A stretch of 64,000 nucleotides of DNA from Clostridiales bacterium (GTDB lineage Bacteria > Bacillota > Clostridia > Christensenellales > Pumilibacteraceae). The stretch spans positions 1-64,000 of the forward strand of contig JAISMM010000012.1 of the NCBI GenBank assembly GCA_031276725.1, in the 5' to 3' direction. The first letter of the stretch is position 1. Each line of letters begins with the position of its first letter. Below, piece after piece: positions 8,110 to 17,854 of this stretch. The position numbers were made by a program, and so were the translations under genes. Under the pieces are notes generated by a model. That model saw nothing but the letters and a program-made list of their open reading frames with translations, was not told the origin of the DNA and did not search any database.

Positions 8110-8856
8110 TCATAAGGTCAAAATTTCGGCGCCGGAATGGGTTATAAGTACGGTATTCTCGTAATGCGCGCTGTCGGAGCCGTCCTTTGTGCGGCACGTC
8201 CAGCCGTCGGGGTCTATGACCACCGCGAAGCCGCCCGCGTTAATCATAGGCTCGATCGCCAAGCAGTAGCCGGCCTTTATGAGCGGGCCTTGACCCGGGG
8301 CGCCGAAGTTCGGTATTGTCGGCTCCTCGTGCAACGACCGCCCTATGCCGTGGCCGACCATAGCCCGAACGACCGAAAAGCCGCGCGCCTCGACGCAACG
8401 TTGAACGGCGTTCGAAATGTCGCCGATGCGCCTGCCCGGGCGGGCGAACCTTAGCCCCTCGAAAAAGCTTTCCTCGGCGGCGTCGACGAGCCGTTTCCGC
8501 GCCGGGCTTACGTTGCCCACGGGGTAGGTGCGCGCCGCGTCGGAGTGAAAGCCGTCCTTTACCGCGCCTAAATCGACCGAAACTATGTCGCCCTCTTTTA
8601 GAATGGCGGACGGCGACGGAATCCCGTGTACGACCGTATCGTTGACCGATATGCAGGCGGCGGCGGGAAAGCCGTTGTAGTTTTTGAAGTTGGGCTTTGC
8701 GCCCGCGTTCAATATATATTCCTCGGCGGCGGCGTTAATTTCGGCGGTGGAAACACCCGGCCTAATCAGCGGCTCGATGTGCTTTAACACGCCCGCCGCG
8801 ATTTTGCAAACGCCGCGCATTTTAAGAATATCGCTTTCGGATTTTACGGGTATCAT
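8110..8856 (-). CDS. map: Methionine aminopeptidase, type I
   Basis: Removes the N-terminal methionine from nascent proteins. 248 residues. The metal ligands are visible: Asp in VSVDLGAV, Asp in HSDAARTYPVG, His in MVGHGIGRSLHEEPTIPN, and Glu in AIEPMIN. Lacking the N-terminal SH3-binding extension, it is type Ia. It directly abuts adk (no gap), within the usual secY-adk-map-infA block. Confidence 0.97.
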   Translation of the reverse strand: MIPVKSESDILKMRGVCKIAAGVLKHIEPLIRPGVSTAEINAAAEEYILNAGAKPNFKNYNGFPAAACISVNDTVVHGIPSPSAILKEGDIVSVDLGAVKDGFHSDAARTYPVGNVSPARKRLVDAAEESFFEGLRFARPGRRIGDISNAVQRCVEARGFSVVRAMVGHGIGRSLHEEPTIPNFGAPGQGPLIKAGYCLAIEPMINAGGFAVVIDPDGWTCRTKDGSDSAHYENTVLITHSGAEILTL

Positions 8857-9477
8857 CTAAACGCCCAACGCCCCGTAAATTTGCGCCGTAACCGCGTCGA
8901 TAGGCTTCATTCCGTCGACCGTCTTTAACACGCCCTTAGCCGCGTAATAGGCTATGAGCGGCTCGGTTTGGGCGGTATAGACGTTAAGGCGCGATTCGAC
9001 CGTTTGGGGGTTGTCGTCGTCGCGGCGGATAATTTTGCCGCCGCACTTGGCGCACTCGGTTTTAGAGTAGGTGTCTACGTGGTAGCTTTCGCCGCACGCG
9101 CCGCACACGCGCCGCCCGGTAAGGCGCTCGATCAGCTTGGTAAGGTCGGCGTCGAGGTTTATCACCGCGTCGATTTTAGCGATTTTGTCGAGCGCCCCGG
9201 CTTGGGCGATCGTGCGCGGAAAGCCGTCCAAAAGCCAGCCCTTTTTGCAGTCGTCCTCCGCTAAGCGCAGCCTTACGATTTCGACGGTTACCTCGTCGGG
9301 AACGAGTTCGCCCTTGTCGATATACGCCTTGGCTTTTAGCCCCACGGGAGTGCCCTCTTTAAGATTCTTGCGGAAAATATCGCCCGTCGATATGTGCGGA
9401 ATATTCAATTTTGCGGCGAGCCTTACCGCCTGCGTGCCCTTGCCCGCGCCGGGAGCGCCCAATAATATTAAATTCAT
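8857..9477 (-). CDS. adk: Adenylate kinase, zinc-lid form
   Basis: Interconverts ATP plus AMP and 2 ADP. P-loop GAPGAGKGTQA at residues 7-17, and the NMP-binding helix with HISTGDIFR. The lid (about 126-155) contains CGACGESYH...CAKCGG, a four-cysteine zinc site typical of Gram-positive enzymes. 206 residues, near normal length. The stop of secY and the start of adk overlap (TAATG), indicating translational coupling. Confidence 0.97.
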   Translation of the reverse strand: MNLILLGAPGAGKGTQAVRLAAKLNIPHISTGDIFRKNLKEGTPVGLKAKAYIDKGELVPDEVTVEIVRLRLAEDDCKKGWLLDGFPRTIAQAGALDKIAKIDAVINLDADLTKLIERLTGRRVCGACGESYHVDTYSKTECAKCGGKIIRRDDDNPQTVESRLNVYTAQTEPLIAYYAAKGVLKTVDGMKPIDAVTAQIYGALGV

Positions 9478-10799
9478 TACTTCAAAAATCCTTTATACTG
9501 CTTCATCATAAGCTGGCTTTGCAGCTGCTTGTCGAATTCGAGGGCGACCGACACCACTATGAGCATTCCCGTCGCCGAGAACGCGTTGACGAGCGACGCC
9601 TGCCCCGAGAACACAAAGTTGAAGATTATCGCGGGGACTATGGCGATGAACGCCAAAAATACCGCGCCGAAAAACGTGAGTCTTTTAGAGATTCGCGACA
9701 GGTATTCGCTTGTGGGCTTGCCGGGGCGTATGCCGGGGATAAAGCCGCCGTACTGCTGAATGTTGCGGGCGACCTCCTCGGGGTTAAACTGAATTTGGGC
9801 GTAGAAAAACGAAAAGAGCAGAATAAGTATGCCCACGGCGACGCTGTAAACGGGAGTACCCACACCCATCCACTTCATCCACCACGCGTAGAAGGCGTTG
9901 TCGGTGTTCAAAAAGAGCGAGAACAGCAGCTGCGGGAAGGTTATGATCGCGTTGGCGAAGATTATGGGCAAAACGCCGCTGGCGTTGACCTTGATGGGTA
10001 TGTGCGTGTTTTGACCGCCGTACTGCTTGCGGCCCTTGATCTGCTTGGCGTACTGAATGGGGACGCGCCGTTCGGCTAAGTCTATAAAGACTATGAACGT
10101 GAATATGATTACGACGAGGAGCAAAAACGCTATAAGCTGAAATATCGGCTCGTTAGTCGCGCTACCGGGGATTTGACCGATAACGGCGATTAGCCCCGTA
10201 CCGGCGCTGGACAGTATGCCGACGAATATCAAGAGCGATATACCGTTGCCCACGCCGACCTCGGTTATACGCTCGCCGAGCCACATAGTGAACATAGAAC
10301 CGCCGATAAGTATCACCGCGACCATCATAGCCACCGCCCACAGCTTGGTGTTGGCGCCGAAAATGTCGGCGCTTATGCCGTCGCCGTTGACCCAGCTGAC
10401 GACTATACCCGCGGCTTGCGCGATAGCGAGTATAAGCGTGGTAACGCGCGTTACGCGGTTAATCTTTTTGCGCCCCTCCTCGCCCTGCTTGGACCATTCC
10501 TCCAACTTGGGAATGGCGACGGTTAAAAGCTGAATGATAATCGAGGCGTTGATGTAGGGCGAAACGCCGATAGCGAGTATCGCGCCCTGAGCGAGCGCGC
10601 CGCCCGTAATCGCCGACAAGAGGCTTAGGAGCGTATTCGCCGCCGAGCCCTCCGGATTAACCACGTCGTAAACCGACGGATTTATGCCCGGAATCGGCAA
10701 CCAACACCCCAGACGGTAGATAAGCAAAAGTCCGAGCGTAATAAAAATCTTTTTGCGCACGTCCGGATTTTTGAATGCGTTTATCAGCGTTTGAAACAT
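9477..10799 (-). CDS. secY: Protein translocase subunit SecY
   Basis: Channel subunit of the SecYEG translocon, 440 residues, about ten transmembrane helices. Typical segments are YRLGCWLPIPGINP, TVAIPKLEEWSKQGEEGRKK, WLGERITEVGVGNGISLLIF and GIRPGKPTSEYLS. It overlaps rplO by one base (TAATG) and adk likewise, so the three are translationally coupled. Confidence 0.98.
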   Translation of the reverse strand: MFQTLINAFKNPDVRKKIFITLGLLLIYRLGCWLPIPGINPSVYDVVNPEGSAANTLLSLLSAITGGALAQGAILAIGVSPYINASIIIQLLTVAIPKLEEWSKQGEEGRKKINRVTRVTTLILAIAQAAGIVVSWVNGDGISADIFGANTKLWAVAMMVAVILIGGSMFTMWLGERITEVGVGNGISLLIFVGILSSAGTGLIAVIGQIPGSATNEPIFQLIAFLLLVVIIFTFIVFIDLAERRVPIQYAKQIKGRKQYGGQNTHIPIKVNASGVLPIIFANAIITFPQLLFSLFLNTDNAFYAWWMKWMGVGTPVYSVAVGILILLFSFFYAQIQFNPEEVARNIQQYGGFIPGIRPGKPTSEYLSRISKRLTFFGAVFLAFIAIVPAIIFNFVFSGQASLVNAFSATGMLIVVSVALEFDKQLQSQLMMKQYKGFLK

Positions 10800-11242
10800 T
10801 ATACTACCTCTGTGCCGCCGCCCGCGCCCTTAATTTTCTCCTCGGCCGCCGCCGAGAATTTTGCCGCTTGAACCGTTAATTTTTTGGCGAGATTGCCGCC
10901 GCCCAAAACCTTTACGCCGTAAGGCTCGACCTTAGAAAGGACGCCCTTGGCTAAAAGCGTTTCGGCGTTCACGACGGCGCCGTCCTCGAATACGTCGAGG
11001 TCGGAAAGATTGACGACGGAATAGACTTTTTTCCACGCGTTGTCAAAACCGCGCTTGGGGATTCGGCGCGTCATAGACATTTGACCGCCCTCGAACCCTA
11101 CGCGCACGCCGCCGCCCGAGCGCGCCCACTGACCCTTATGGCCCTTGCCGCACGTTTTGCCCAAGCCCGAGCCGATACCGCGCCCTAAGCGCCGAACCGT
11201 CTTTTTGGAATTCGCCGCCGGTTGAATCGTATGCATTTTCAT
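10799..11242 (-). CDS. rplO: 50S ribosomal protein L15
   Basis: L15, 147 residues. It has the glycine-rich basic N-terminus ([22 protein letters not shown]) and [18 protein letters not shown] normal late-assembly large-subunit protein encoded just before secY. Confidence 0.98.
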   Translation of the reverse strand: MKMHTIQPAANSKKTVRRLGRGIGSGLGKTCGKGHKGQWARSGGGVRVGFEGGQMSMTRRIPKRGFDNAWKKVYSVVNLSDLDVFEDGAVVNAETLLAKGVLSKVEPYGVKVLGGGNLAKKLTVQAAKFSAAAEEKIKGAGGGTEVV

Positions 11243-11254
11243 AATAAAATCTCC

Positions 11255-11461
11255 TTATACCGACTCTTCGACGGCGACAAGATGCTTGACTACGAAAATC
11301 ATTCCGCGCACCGCGTCGTTGTCGGGCCGAACGACGCTCGAACGGATTTTTTTGAGTCCGAGCGCCTGAACCGTCTTTTTTTGCTTGTCAAGACAGCCGA
11401 TCGTGCTTTTAATAAGCGTAATCTTTAACAGCTTGCCGTTTGTTTTTTTTGCGTTTGCCAT
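11255..11461 (-). CDS. rpmD: 50S ribosomal protein L30
   Basis: L30, 68 residues from the ATG at 11461. Core [25 protein letters not shown] is typical; the C-terminal tail is slightly longer than usual. An in-frame GTG at 11470 would add three residues. The ATG is preferred because GAGGTGA lies about 6 nt before it and overlaps the GTG. Confidence 0.95.
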   Translation of the reverse strand: MANAKKTNGKLLKITLIKSTIGCLDKQKKTVQALGLKKIRSSVVRPDNDAVRGMIFVVKHLVAVEESV

Positions 11462-11472
11462 TCCTGTCACCT

Positions 11473-11979
11473 CTAATTCAAGATTTCGTCGACGGTCTTG
11501 CCCCTTAGCGCCGCCACCTGCTCGGGACTGCGCAGCGCGTAAAGCCCCGCCACCGCCGCTTTGACCACGTTTACGGCGTTGCGCGAGCCGTAGCCCTTAG
11601 CCGTAATATTTTTGATGCCCGCAAGCTCCACCACGGCGCGGACGCTGCCGCCCGCTATAACGCCGGTACCCTCGGGGGCCGGCATCATATAAACCTTGGA
11701 CGTTCCGAACTCGCCTATCGTGCCGTGCGGAATCGTATGCTCGCTTAAAGCTATTTTTTCCATATTCTTGCGGGCGAGCAGCTCCGCCTTTTTGATAGCC
11801 TCGGGAACCTCCGCCGCCTTGCCCATACCGTAGCCGACCGAGCCGTTGCCGTCGCCGACGACGACGAGCGCGGCAAAGCGCATATTGCGGCCGCCCTTGA
11901 CGACCTTAGTTACGCGGTTAATTTTGACGAGCTTGCTTTTGATACCGTCGTCGGGCTTCATTTCTTCACGTTTAGCCAT
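11473..11979 (-). CDS. rpsE: 30S ribosomal protein S5
   Basis: S5, 168 residues. The double-stranded-RNA-binding fold carries [20 protein letters not shown] and [15 protein letters not shown]. The C-terminal domain carries [17 protein letters not shown]. The open frame extends 18 codons upstream into rplR. The start at 11979 is preferred because GAGAGG precedes it and the family begins at this point. Confidence 0.97.
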   Translation of the reverse strand: MAKREEMKPDDGIKSKLVKINRVTKVVKGGRNMRFAALVVVGDGNGSVGYGMGKAAEVPEAIKKAELLARKNMEKIALSEHTIPHGTIGEFGTSKVYMMPAPEGTGVIAGGSVRAVVELAGIKNITAKGYGSRNAVNVVKAAVAGLYALRSPEQVAALRGKTVDEILN

Positions 11980-11995
11980 AAAATCCTCTCTTCTC

Positions 11996-12373
11996 CTAGA
12001 ATTTGAGTCCCGCTTGACGGGCGCCGTCGGCAAGAGCCTTTACTCTGCCCGTATAAAGATAGCCGCCGCGATCGAAAACCGCGTCCTTAATCTTTAATTT
12101 AGCCGCTTTTTTGGCAAGCTCCGCGCCTACCGCCGCCGCCGTTTCCGTCTTTGTTTTGCCGGAAAAATCGGCGTCCTTCGCTACGCTCGAACTCGAAACG
12201 AGCGTCCTTCCCGCCTCGTCGTCGATAAGCTGGGCATAGATGTGGGCGTTACTGCGGTACACGTTCAAACGCGGACGCGCCGCCGTTCCGGCGAGCTTGA
12301 ATATGACCCTCTTGTCGCGCATACGTCTGTGGCGTACGCGGCGGGCCTCGTTTTTGTTTTCTCTTTTTATCAT
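11996..12373 (-). CDS. rplR: 50S ribosomal protein L18
   Basis: L18, 125 residues, 5S rRNA-binding. Recognised by [39 protein letters not shown] and C-terminal [26 protein letters not shown]. Spaced 16 nt before rpsE in the spc cluster. Confidence 0.98.
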   Translation of the reverse strand: MIKRENKNEARRVRHRRMRDKRVIFKLAGTAARPRLNVYRSNAHIYAQLIDDEAGRTLVSSSSVAKDADFSGKTKTETAAAVGAELAKKAAKLKIKDAVFDRGGYLYTGRVKALADGARQAGLKF

Positions 12374-12383
12374 AACACGTCTC

Positions 12384-12926
12384 CTACTTGCCCGCCGTCT
12401 TGCCCTCTTTCTTCACAAGAACCTCGTCCGAATAATGGAGTCCGTAATTGTGATAAGGCTCTACGGGGCGTTTGCTTTTGATAGTCGCGGCCGTTTGACC
12501 GACGAGCTCCTTATCGATGCCCGACACCGTAACGGTGGTGGGATCGGGGCACGCGAGGGTAATGCCCTCGGGCGCCGTATAGTTGACCGGGTGCGAATAG
12601 CCGATATTCATAACCAGCTTGTCGCCGTTCATAGCCGCCTTGTAGCCGACTCCCATAATTATAAGCGACTTGGTGAAAGGGGTTACTACGCCCGTTACCA
12701 TATTGTTGATAAGCTGACGGTAAAGCCCGTGCTTAGACTTTGTATCCTTACTTTCGCTTTTGCGTTCTACGCTTATAAAACCGCCGTCCGCTTTAACCTC
12801 TATGTTGCGGTCGGCTATATCGCGGCAAAGCGTGCCCTTGGGGCCCTTTACCGTAACGGTTCCCGGTTTTAGCTCGACCGTAACGCCCGCGGGAACCGCG
12901 ATGCGCATTTTACCTATTCTGGACAT
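12384..12926 (-). CDS. rplF: 50S ribosomal protein L6
   Basis: L6, 180 residues. It contains [12 protein letters not shown] and [23 protein letters not shown] in its two related alpha/beta domains. Start [14 protein letters not shown] at 12926 is supported by GGAGGG just upstream and removes an apparent 11-nt overlap with rpsH that the longer frame would create. Confidence 0.97.
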   Translation of the reverse strand: MSRIGKMRIAVPAGVTVELKPGTVTVKGPKGTLCRDIADRNIEVKADGGFISVERKSESKDTKSKHGLYRQLINNMVTGVVTPFTKSLIIMGVGYKAAMNGDKLVMNIGYSHPVNYTAPEGITLACPDPTTVTVSGIDKELVGQTAATIKSKRPVEPYHNYGLHYSDEVLVKKEGKTAGK

Positions 12927-12936
12927 ACTATCCCTC

Positions 12937-13335
12937 CTACCAAACATAGGCGAGCACTTCGCCGCCTATTCCGTTTTTACGCGCGTTTTTGTCGGTCATA
13001 ACGCCCTTGGACGTCGAAATTATAGCCGTCCCCAAGCCCCCCAAAACCTTGGGCAAATCCTCGCAGCCGCAGTACACGCGCAAGCCCGGCTTAGAAATGC
13101 GTTTGAGGTTGGTTATTACGCGCGCGTTTTTGGCGCCGTATTTAAGCGTTATCAAAATGTCGGCGCGGCCGCTGTCCTCGACCGTTTCGGCGGAGCGGAC
13201 GTAGCCCTCCTCGACGAGTATGTCGGCGATCGCCTTCTTGATTTTAGAAAGCGGCACAAGCACGGTTTCGTGGCGCGCGGTGAGGGCGTTTCGTATTCTT
13301 GTCAATAAATCCGCGATGGGATCGGTTACTACCAT
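12937..13335 (-). CDS. rpsH: 30S ribosomal protein S8
   Basis: S8, 132 residues, central-domain 16S rRNA binder and usual translational regulator of the spc cluster. Typical pieces are [20 protein letters not shown] and the C-terminal [33 protein letters not shown]. Confidence 0.98.
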   Translation of the reverse strand: MVVTDPIADLLTRIRNALTARHETVLVPLSKIKKAIADILVEEGYVRSAETVEDSGRADILITLKYGAKNARVITNLKRISKPGLRVYCGCEDLPKVLGGLGTAIISTSKGVMTDKNARKNGIGGEVLAYVW

Positions 13336-13348
13336 TTTTTTATCCTCC

Positions 13349-13534
13349 TTACCAGCTCGACTTTTTTACGCCGGGAATCTCGCCCCGATAGGCAAGCTCC
13401 CGAAAGCAAATCCTGCAAACGCCGAACTTTTTAAGCACGGCGTGCGGACGGCCGCATAAGCTGCAACGCGTGTAGGCGCGCGTAGAATACTTGGCGGGTC
13501 GCTGCTGTTTGTTGATCATAGCTTTTTTTGCCAT
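13349..13534 (-). CDS. rpsZ: 30S ribosomal protein S14, zinc type
   Basis: Short 61-residue S14 with four zinc ligands, CSLC and CRIC (residues about 24-27 and 40-43). This is the C+ form common in Firmicutes (RpsZ/RpsN1), distinct from the longer zinc-free paralogue. Confidence 0.97.
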   Translation of the reverse strand: MAKKAMINKQQRPAKYSTRAYTRCSLCGRPHAVLKKFGVCRICFRELAYRGEIPGVKKSSW

Positions 13535-13546
13535 TTTGTTAATCTC

Positions 13547-14485
13547 CTAATTCTTAAAGGGCAGGCCGAATTTTGTTAAAAGAGCCTTTGCCTCGTCGTC
13601 GGACTTTGCCGTCGTAACTATGCAAATGTCGAAACCCCGAACCTTTTCGACGTGCTCGTAGCTGATTTCGGGGAACACGATTTGTTCCTTGATTCCCATC
13701 GCGTAGTTGCCGCGCCCGTCGAACGATTTGGGCGATATTCCGCGAAAGTCGCGAACGCGCGGGAGCGCCACCGCTATCACCTTGTCGAGGAACTCGTACA
13801 TTCTGTCGCCGCGTAGCGTCGCCTTGATTCCGATGGGCTGGTTTTCGCGCAGCTTGAAATTCGCGACGGACTTTTTGGCCTTGACTATGACGGCCTTTTG
13901 ACCGCAAATGGCCTCCAACTCGTTTTGGGCGATCTGAATGCTTTTGGAGTTGTCCTTAATATCCCCCAAGCGCATATTGACGACTATTTTGTCGACCTTT
14001 GGCGCTTGGTAGACGTTTTTGTATCCGCGCTCCTTCATAAGGGCGGGAACAATCTCGTCGAGGTAACGCTTCTTTAAGCGGTTGCGCAGGGGGTTGCCCT
14101 CGTTTTTGAAATTTTGCGCTTCCTTTTTAGCCGTAGGCTTTACCGCCTTTTCAGCCTTTTCAGCCTTTGCGGCGGCGGGCTTTTCGACCTTTTCCGCTTT
14201 TGCGGCGGCGGGCTTTTCAACCTTTCCCGTCTTTACGGCGGCGGGCTTTTCGACCTTTTCGACCTTTGCGGCGGCGGGCTTTTCGACCTTATCCGCTTTT
14301 GCGGCGGCGGGCTTTTCAGCCTTTTCCGCTTTTACGGCGGCGGGCTTATCCGCCTTTTCCGCCTTTACGGCGGCGGGCTTTTCAGCCTTTTCCGCTTTTG
14401 CGGCGGCGGGCTTTTTGGCGGGAGCCTTTTCGATTTTATCGGCGGCGGCTTTTTCGCTTGCCGCGGGCGTTTTTTTCTCTGCCAT
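13547..14485 (-). CDS. rplE: 50S ribosomal protein L5 with a long Lys/Ala-rich N-terminal tail
   Basis: The C-terminal about 180 residues, from [22 protein letters not shown] on, are an ordinary L5 (5S rRNA binding; [20 protein letters not shown] and [19 protein letters not shown]). In front lies an about 130-residue low-complexity tail built from repeats of the pattern KAEK(A/V)EKPAA(A/V). That brings the protein to 312 residues where about 180 is normal. The tail resembles histone H1-like sequence and is probably disordered and RNA-binding. The start at 14485 has a close ribosome-binding site (AAAGGA), 11 nt after rplX, and no better start is seen nearer the L5 core. Confidence 0.93.
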   Translation of the reverse strand: MAEKKTPAASEKAAADKIEKAPAKKPAAAKAEKAEKPAAVKAEKADKPAAVKAEKAEKPAAAKADKVEKPAAAKVEKVEKPAAVKTGKVEKPAAAKAEKVEKPAAAKAEKAEKAVKPTAKKEAQNFKNEGNPLRNRLKKRYLDEIVPALMKERGYKNVYQAPKVDKIVVNMRLGDIKDNSKSIQIAQNELEAICGQKAVIVKAKKSVANFKLRENQPIGIKATLRGDRMYEFLDKVIAVALPRVRDFRGISPKSFDGRGNYAMGIKEQIVFPEISYEHVEKVRGFDICIVTTAKSDDEAKALLTKFGLPFKN

Positions 14486-14496
14486 AATTCTATCCT

Positions 14497-14961
14497 TTAT
14501 AGTACGTCTTTTTCAAGTTTTTTGACCGACTTCTTGACCGTCTTTTTGACCGTCTTCTCTTCCGTCGCGGCGGCGTCGTCGTCCTTCTTTACCTCGTCCT
14601 TTTTGGACGGCTTTTTGGCGGGCTTCTTTTCGGCTTTTTGCTTAACGTCGAGCGACGCGCCGCACTTTTTGCAAACGCGGATCTTTTTGTCGCCGTTAAC
14701 GGCGTGGGCCACGCGCGTGGTCTTGTTGCAGGCGGGGCAAACTATTTGAACGTTGCTGGCGTCGATCGTGCCGGGCATCTTCTGCTTGCCGCCCTGACTT
14801 TGCGCCGAGCGGGGCTTGATGTGCTTTACGATTATGTTGCAGCCCTCGACCGTAACGCGGTTGGCGTCGGGGTCTACCCCGATAATCTTTCCGGTTTTAC
14901 CGCGGCTTTTACCCGCCAAAATCTTTACGTTGTCGCCTTTTTTTACGAATAAGCTGTTCAT
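14497..14961 (-). CDS. rplX: 50S ribosomal protein L24, extended, with zinc-ribbon cysteines
   Basis: L24 assembly initiator. KOW motif at the N-terminus ([21 protein letters not shown]), then [21 protein letters not shown] and [10 protein letters not shown], giving a CxxC...CxxC zinc ribbon. After residue about 107 there is a 47-residue tail rich in Lys, Asp and Val ([15 protein letters not shown]...). Total 154 residues against the usual 100-110. The stop of rplN overlaps its start (TAATG). Confidence 0.95.
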   Translation of the reverse strand: MNSLFVKKGDNVKILAGKSRGKTGKIIGVDPDANRVTVEGCNIIVKHIKPRSAQSQGGKQKMPGTIDASNVQIVCPACNKTTRVAHAVNGDKKIRVCKKCGASLDVKQKAEKKPAKKPSKKDEVKKDDDAAATEEKTVKKTVKKSVKKLEKDVL

Positions 14962-15329
14962 TACATAACCTCCGGCGCGAGCGAAATAATTTTCATATAG
15001 TCTTTTTCGCGTAATTCGCGCGCGATGGGCCCGAATATGCGGGTGCCGCGCGGCTGTTTGTTGTTGTCGATAATGACGGCGGCGTTGTCGTCGAAACGGA
15101 TATGCGAGCCGTCGGGACGCCCGATGCCCTTGTGCGTGCGGACGATGACGGCCTTAACGACGTCGCCCTTTTTGACGGCGCCGCCGGGGGTCGCGCTCTT
15201 GACCGACGCTATAATAACGTCGCCTATGTTGCCGCTGCGCCTAAACGAGCCGCCCAACACGCGTATGCACATAATCTCCTTTGCGCCGCTGTTGTCGGCT
15301 GCTTTGAGATACGATTGTGGTTGTATCAT
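14961..15329 (-). CDS. rplN: 50S ribosomal protein L14
   Basis: L14, exactly 122 residues as expected. Begins [20 protein letters not shown] and contains [20 protein letters not shown] and [14 protein letters not shown]. Its stop codon overlaps the rplX start by one base. Confidence 0.98.
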   Translation of the reverse strand: MIQPQSYLKAADNSGAKEIMCIRVLGGSFRRSGNIGDVIIASVKSATPGGAVKKGDVVKAVIVRTHKGIGRPDGSHIRFDDNAAVIIDNNKQPRGTRIFGPIARELREKDYMKIISLAPEVM

Positions 15330-15342
15330 AATGCTTTTCTCC

Positions 15343-15606
15343 TTACTTCGCCTTTTCGACTACGCGGACGAGCCGCCAACACTTATCGCGCGAAATATGC
15401 CTCGTTTCGGCGATTTCTACCTTGTCGCCGATTCCGCACTCGTTGTTTTCGTCGTGCGCCTTTAACCTTTTAGTCTTGTTGATCGTCTTTTTATAAAGCG
15501 GGTGCTTCGTCTTAGACTTGATTTCTACGACGATAGTCTTGTCCATCTTGTCGGATACTACCGTACCCTCGCGGACCTTGCGGTGGTTGCGTGAAACTTC
15601 TTCCAT
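15343..15606 (-). CDS. rpsQ: 30S ribosomal protein S17
   Basis: S17, 87 residues, OB fold. Typical [37 protein letters not shown] and [17 protein letters not shown]. Positioned between rpmC and rplN as usual. Confidence 0.98.
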   Translation of the reverse strand: MEEVSRNHRKVREGTVVSDKMDKTIVVEIKSKTKHPLYKKTINKTKRLKAHDENNECGIGDKVEIAETRHISRDKCWRLVRVVEKAK

Positions 15607-15618
15607 ACTACTTACTCC

Positions 15619-15819
15619 TTACGCCTTTTTGGCGAGGTCGCGCTCGCGCAGAACCGTCTTGACCCGCGCGATATCCTTTTTGCAAGCGACCATCTGCATA
15701 GGGTTGCTTAACTGACCCGTCGTGTGCGAAAAACGCAGATTAAAAAGCTCCTTCTTTAAGTCTTCCAGCTTTAAGACAAGCTCGTCGGACTTCATTTCGT
15801 GAATTTCCTTAGCTCTCAT
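15619..15819 (-). CDS. rpmC: 50S ribosomal protein L29
   Basis: L29, 66 residues, two-helix protein near the exit tunnel. [20 protein letters not shown] and [20 protein letters not shown] are characteristic. Its ATG overlaps the rplP stop (ATGA, 4 nt). Confidence 0.98.
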   Translation of the reverse strand: MRAKEIHEMKSDELVLKLEDLKKELFNLRFSHTTGQLSNPMQMVACKKDIARVKTVLRERDLAKKA

Positions 15820-16304
15820 TCGGCTTTGACCTCCTCTTTCTTATCGGCGGAAACCCCGGGCGAAGCCTCCGGCGCGTCCGCGTCCGCGCTCAAAAGGTCT
15901 TCCTTTTTGGCGAACTTGCACCTTACCGGCAACTTGTGGGCGGCAAGGCGCAAAGCCTCGCGCGCGACGTCCTCGGCGACTCCCGCCATCTCGAACAGCA
16001 CCCTGCCCGGCTTAATGACGGCCACCCAAAACTCGGGGCTGCCCTTGCCGGAGCCCATACGCGTTTCGGCGGGCTTTTTGGTAACGGGCTTGTGCGGAAA
16101 AATATCTATCCACACCTGACCGCCGCGCTTTATATAACGCGTCATCGCCACGCGGGCGGCCTCGATTTGGTTCGAGGTTATCCAGCCGCACTCCAACGCG
16201 ACGAGTCCGTATTCGCCGTAAGCGACGACGTTGCCTTTTGTCGCCTTGCCCTTCATACGACCGCGCTGAACGCGCCGTCTTTTTACTCTTTTAGGCATTA
16301 ACAT
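15816..16304 (-). CDS. rplP: 50S ribosomal protein L16, with acidic C-terminal tail
   Basis: L16, core residues 1-138 normal ([54 protein letters not shown]). A tail of about 24 residues ([20 protein letters not shown]...) makes the protein 162 residues instead of about 140-145. Start MLMPKR at 16304 is chosen because GGGAG lies 9 nt before it. The second ATG at 16298 is possible and matches the usual family start. Confidence 0.96.
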   Translation of the reverse strand: MLMPKRVKRRRVQRGRMKGKATKGNVVAYGEYGLVALECGWITSNQIEAARVAMTRYIKRGGQVWIDIFPHKPVTKKPAETRMGSGKGSPEFWVAVIKPGRVLFEMAGVAEDVAREALRLAAHKLPVRCKFAKKEDLLSADADAPEASPGVSADKKEEVKAE

Positions 16305-16309
16305 AATTT

Positions 16310-16969
16310 CTACTCCCGCGCCCCCTCGTCCTTAGACTTGTGAAGAATTTCGCCCTTATAGACCCACACCTTAACGCCGATTGCGCCGAACGTGGTATGA
16401 GCCGTGGCAATGCCGTAATCTATATCGGCGCGGAGCGTTTGCAGAGGAATCGACCCCTCGTGATAATGCTCGCTCCTTGCGATTTCCGCCCCGTCGAGCC
16501 GCCCGGCCACCATTATTTTGACGCCCTTGGCCCCGCTGCGCATAACCCTGCCCATAGACTGCTTCATAGTGCGGCGGAACGAGCTGCGCTTTTCGAGCTG
16601 TGCGGCGACGTTTTCGGCGACCAGAGTCGCGTCCATATCGGGATACTTGATTTCCATAATATTAAGGTGCAGCTGACGGCCGCCCGCGAGCTTAGCCAGC
16701 TCCTTTTTGAGCGACTCCACGCCCGCGCCCTTTTGACCTATAATCATACCCGGCTTAGACGTAAAAATATTTACGATGACCTTTTCCTGCGCCCGCTCGA
16801 TGGTAACGCGCGAAACGCCGAAGGTATAATACTTGTCCTTGATAAATTTGCGGATTTTAGCGTCCTCTAATAAAAGCCTCGCAAAATCCTTTTTGCCCGC
16901 GTACCACGCCGCGTCCCAGCCCTTTATGAGGCCTACCCTCATTCCGTGCGGATTAACCTTTTGACCCAT
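16310..16969 (-). CDS. rpsC: 30S ribosomal protein S3
   Basis: S3, 219 residues. N-terminal [25 protein letters not shown] domain with [21 protein letters not shown], and the C-terminal half containing [26 protein letters not shown]. It contributes to mRNA entry at the small subunit. Confidence 0.98.
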   Translation of the reverse strand: MGQKVNPHGMRVGLIKGWDAAWYAGKKDFARLLLEDAKIRKFIKDKYYTFGVSRVTIERAQEKVIVNIFTSKPGMIIGQKGAGVESLKKELAKLAGGRQLHLNIMEIKYPDMDATLVAENVAAQLEKRSSFRRTMKQSMGRVMRSGAKGVKIMVAGRLDGAEIARSEHYHEGSIPLQTLRADIDYGIATAHTTFGAIGVKVWVYKGEILHKSKDEGARE

Positions 16970-16971
16970 AC

Positions 16972-17376
16972 TTACTCGGCCTCCTTTGCCGCGTCGAGAA
17001 TAACGGTGATATGGCTTGTGCGCTTGTTGATCCGGTAGCCGCGTCCCTTAGAAACCGGCTGCATACGCTTTAACGTGGGGCCGCCGTCGGCGAATATTTC
17101 GGCTATCAAAAGATCGGCGCGCGAAAGTCCCGCGTTGTGCTCGGCGTTCGCCGTGGCCGACCTTATGAGCTTGGACACTACCTCGCTCGCCCCTTTGGGG
17201 GTCGCGTCGAGGAGCGCCAACGCCTCGTTGACGGATTTGCCGCGAACGGTATCGAGAACGACCCGCACCTTGTAGGGCGAGATTCTTATGTGCCGCGCGT
17301 GCGCGCAAGGACGCTTGTCGCGGTTTTCCTTGCGCCTTTCGATTCTTTCTTTTTTTGTTCTGATTTTTTCAGCCAT
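16972..17376 (-). CDS. rplV: 50S ribosomal protein L22
   Basis: L22, 134 residues; its beta-hairpin lines the exit tunnel. Core from [21 protein letters not shown] to C-terminal [18 protein letters not shown] basic N-terminal extension of about 25 residues ([20 protein letters not shown]...) precedes the usual start. Only 2 nt separate it from rpsC. Confidence 0.97.
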   Translation of the reverse strand: MAEKIRTKKERIERRKENRDKRPCAHARHIRISPYKVRVVLDTVRGKSVNEALALLDATPKGASEVVSKLIRSATANAEHNAGLSRADLLIAEIFADGGPTLKRMQPVSKGRGYRINKRTSHITVILDAAKEAE

Positions 17377-17388
17377 TATCTGTAACTC

Positions 17389-17667
17389 CTATTTGGCGGC
17401 CGTTTTTTTCTCGCCGGCGTGGCCGCGGAACGTGCGCGTGGGCGCGAACTCGCCCAGCTTATGCCCGACCATTTCCTCGGTGCAATAGACCGGAACGTGC
17501 TTGCGTCCGTCGTGAACCGCTATCGTGCTGCCCACAAACTCGGGGAAAATCGTAGAACAACGCGACCACGTTTTTATAACGCGCTTATCGGTCGTTTCGC
17601 TCTGGGCTTTGACCCTCTTAAAAAGTCTTTCCTCGACGTAAGGCCCTTTTTTTACACTTCTGCTCAT
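17389..17667 (-). CDS. rpsS: 30S ribosomal protein S19
   Basis: S19, 92 residues, head of the small subunit. [19 protein letters not shown] and [14 protein letters not shown] are typical. A 184-nt gap, mostly repeat element, separates it from rplB upstream. Confidence 0.98.
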   Translation of the reverse strand: MSRSVKKGPYVEERLFKRVKAQSETTDKRVIKTWSRCSTIFPEFVGSTIAVHDGRKHVPVYCTEEMVGHKLGEFAPTRTFRGHAGEKKTAAK

Positions 17668-17724
17668 TTCTTAACGTTTAACTCCTAAATAATGCTTGTT
17701 TGTTTTGTCGGTCGTTTTATACGG

Positions 17725-17854
17725 CGGGCAAGGAACGGCGTTCGGACGGACAACGGTTGACTCGCCGACGGCGGGCGCGTACTTCCGCGTACGTAACCCG
17801 GGTCGGCAAGTCGGGCGCAGTCCGCTCGGGCGCCGCTATATTGCCCGTCCGCTA
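17725..17854. mobile_element. MITE-like element between rplB and rpsS
   Basis: Left arm GCGGGCAAGGAACGGCGTTC at 17725; right arm (17831-17854) reads TAGCGGACGGGCAATATAGC on the minus strand. The core GCGCGTACTTCCGCGTACGT is related to the cores of the elements at 7984 and 30595. The right arm includes the rplB stop codon TAG (17852-17854). Confidence 0.7.

Noticed and set aside
14082-14749. Long plus-strand frames opposite the L5 tail
   Set aside because: Caused by the repetitive Lys/Ala codons of rplE on the minus strand; no start signal or family.
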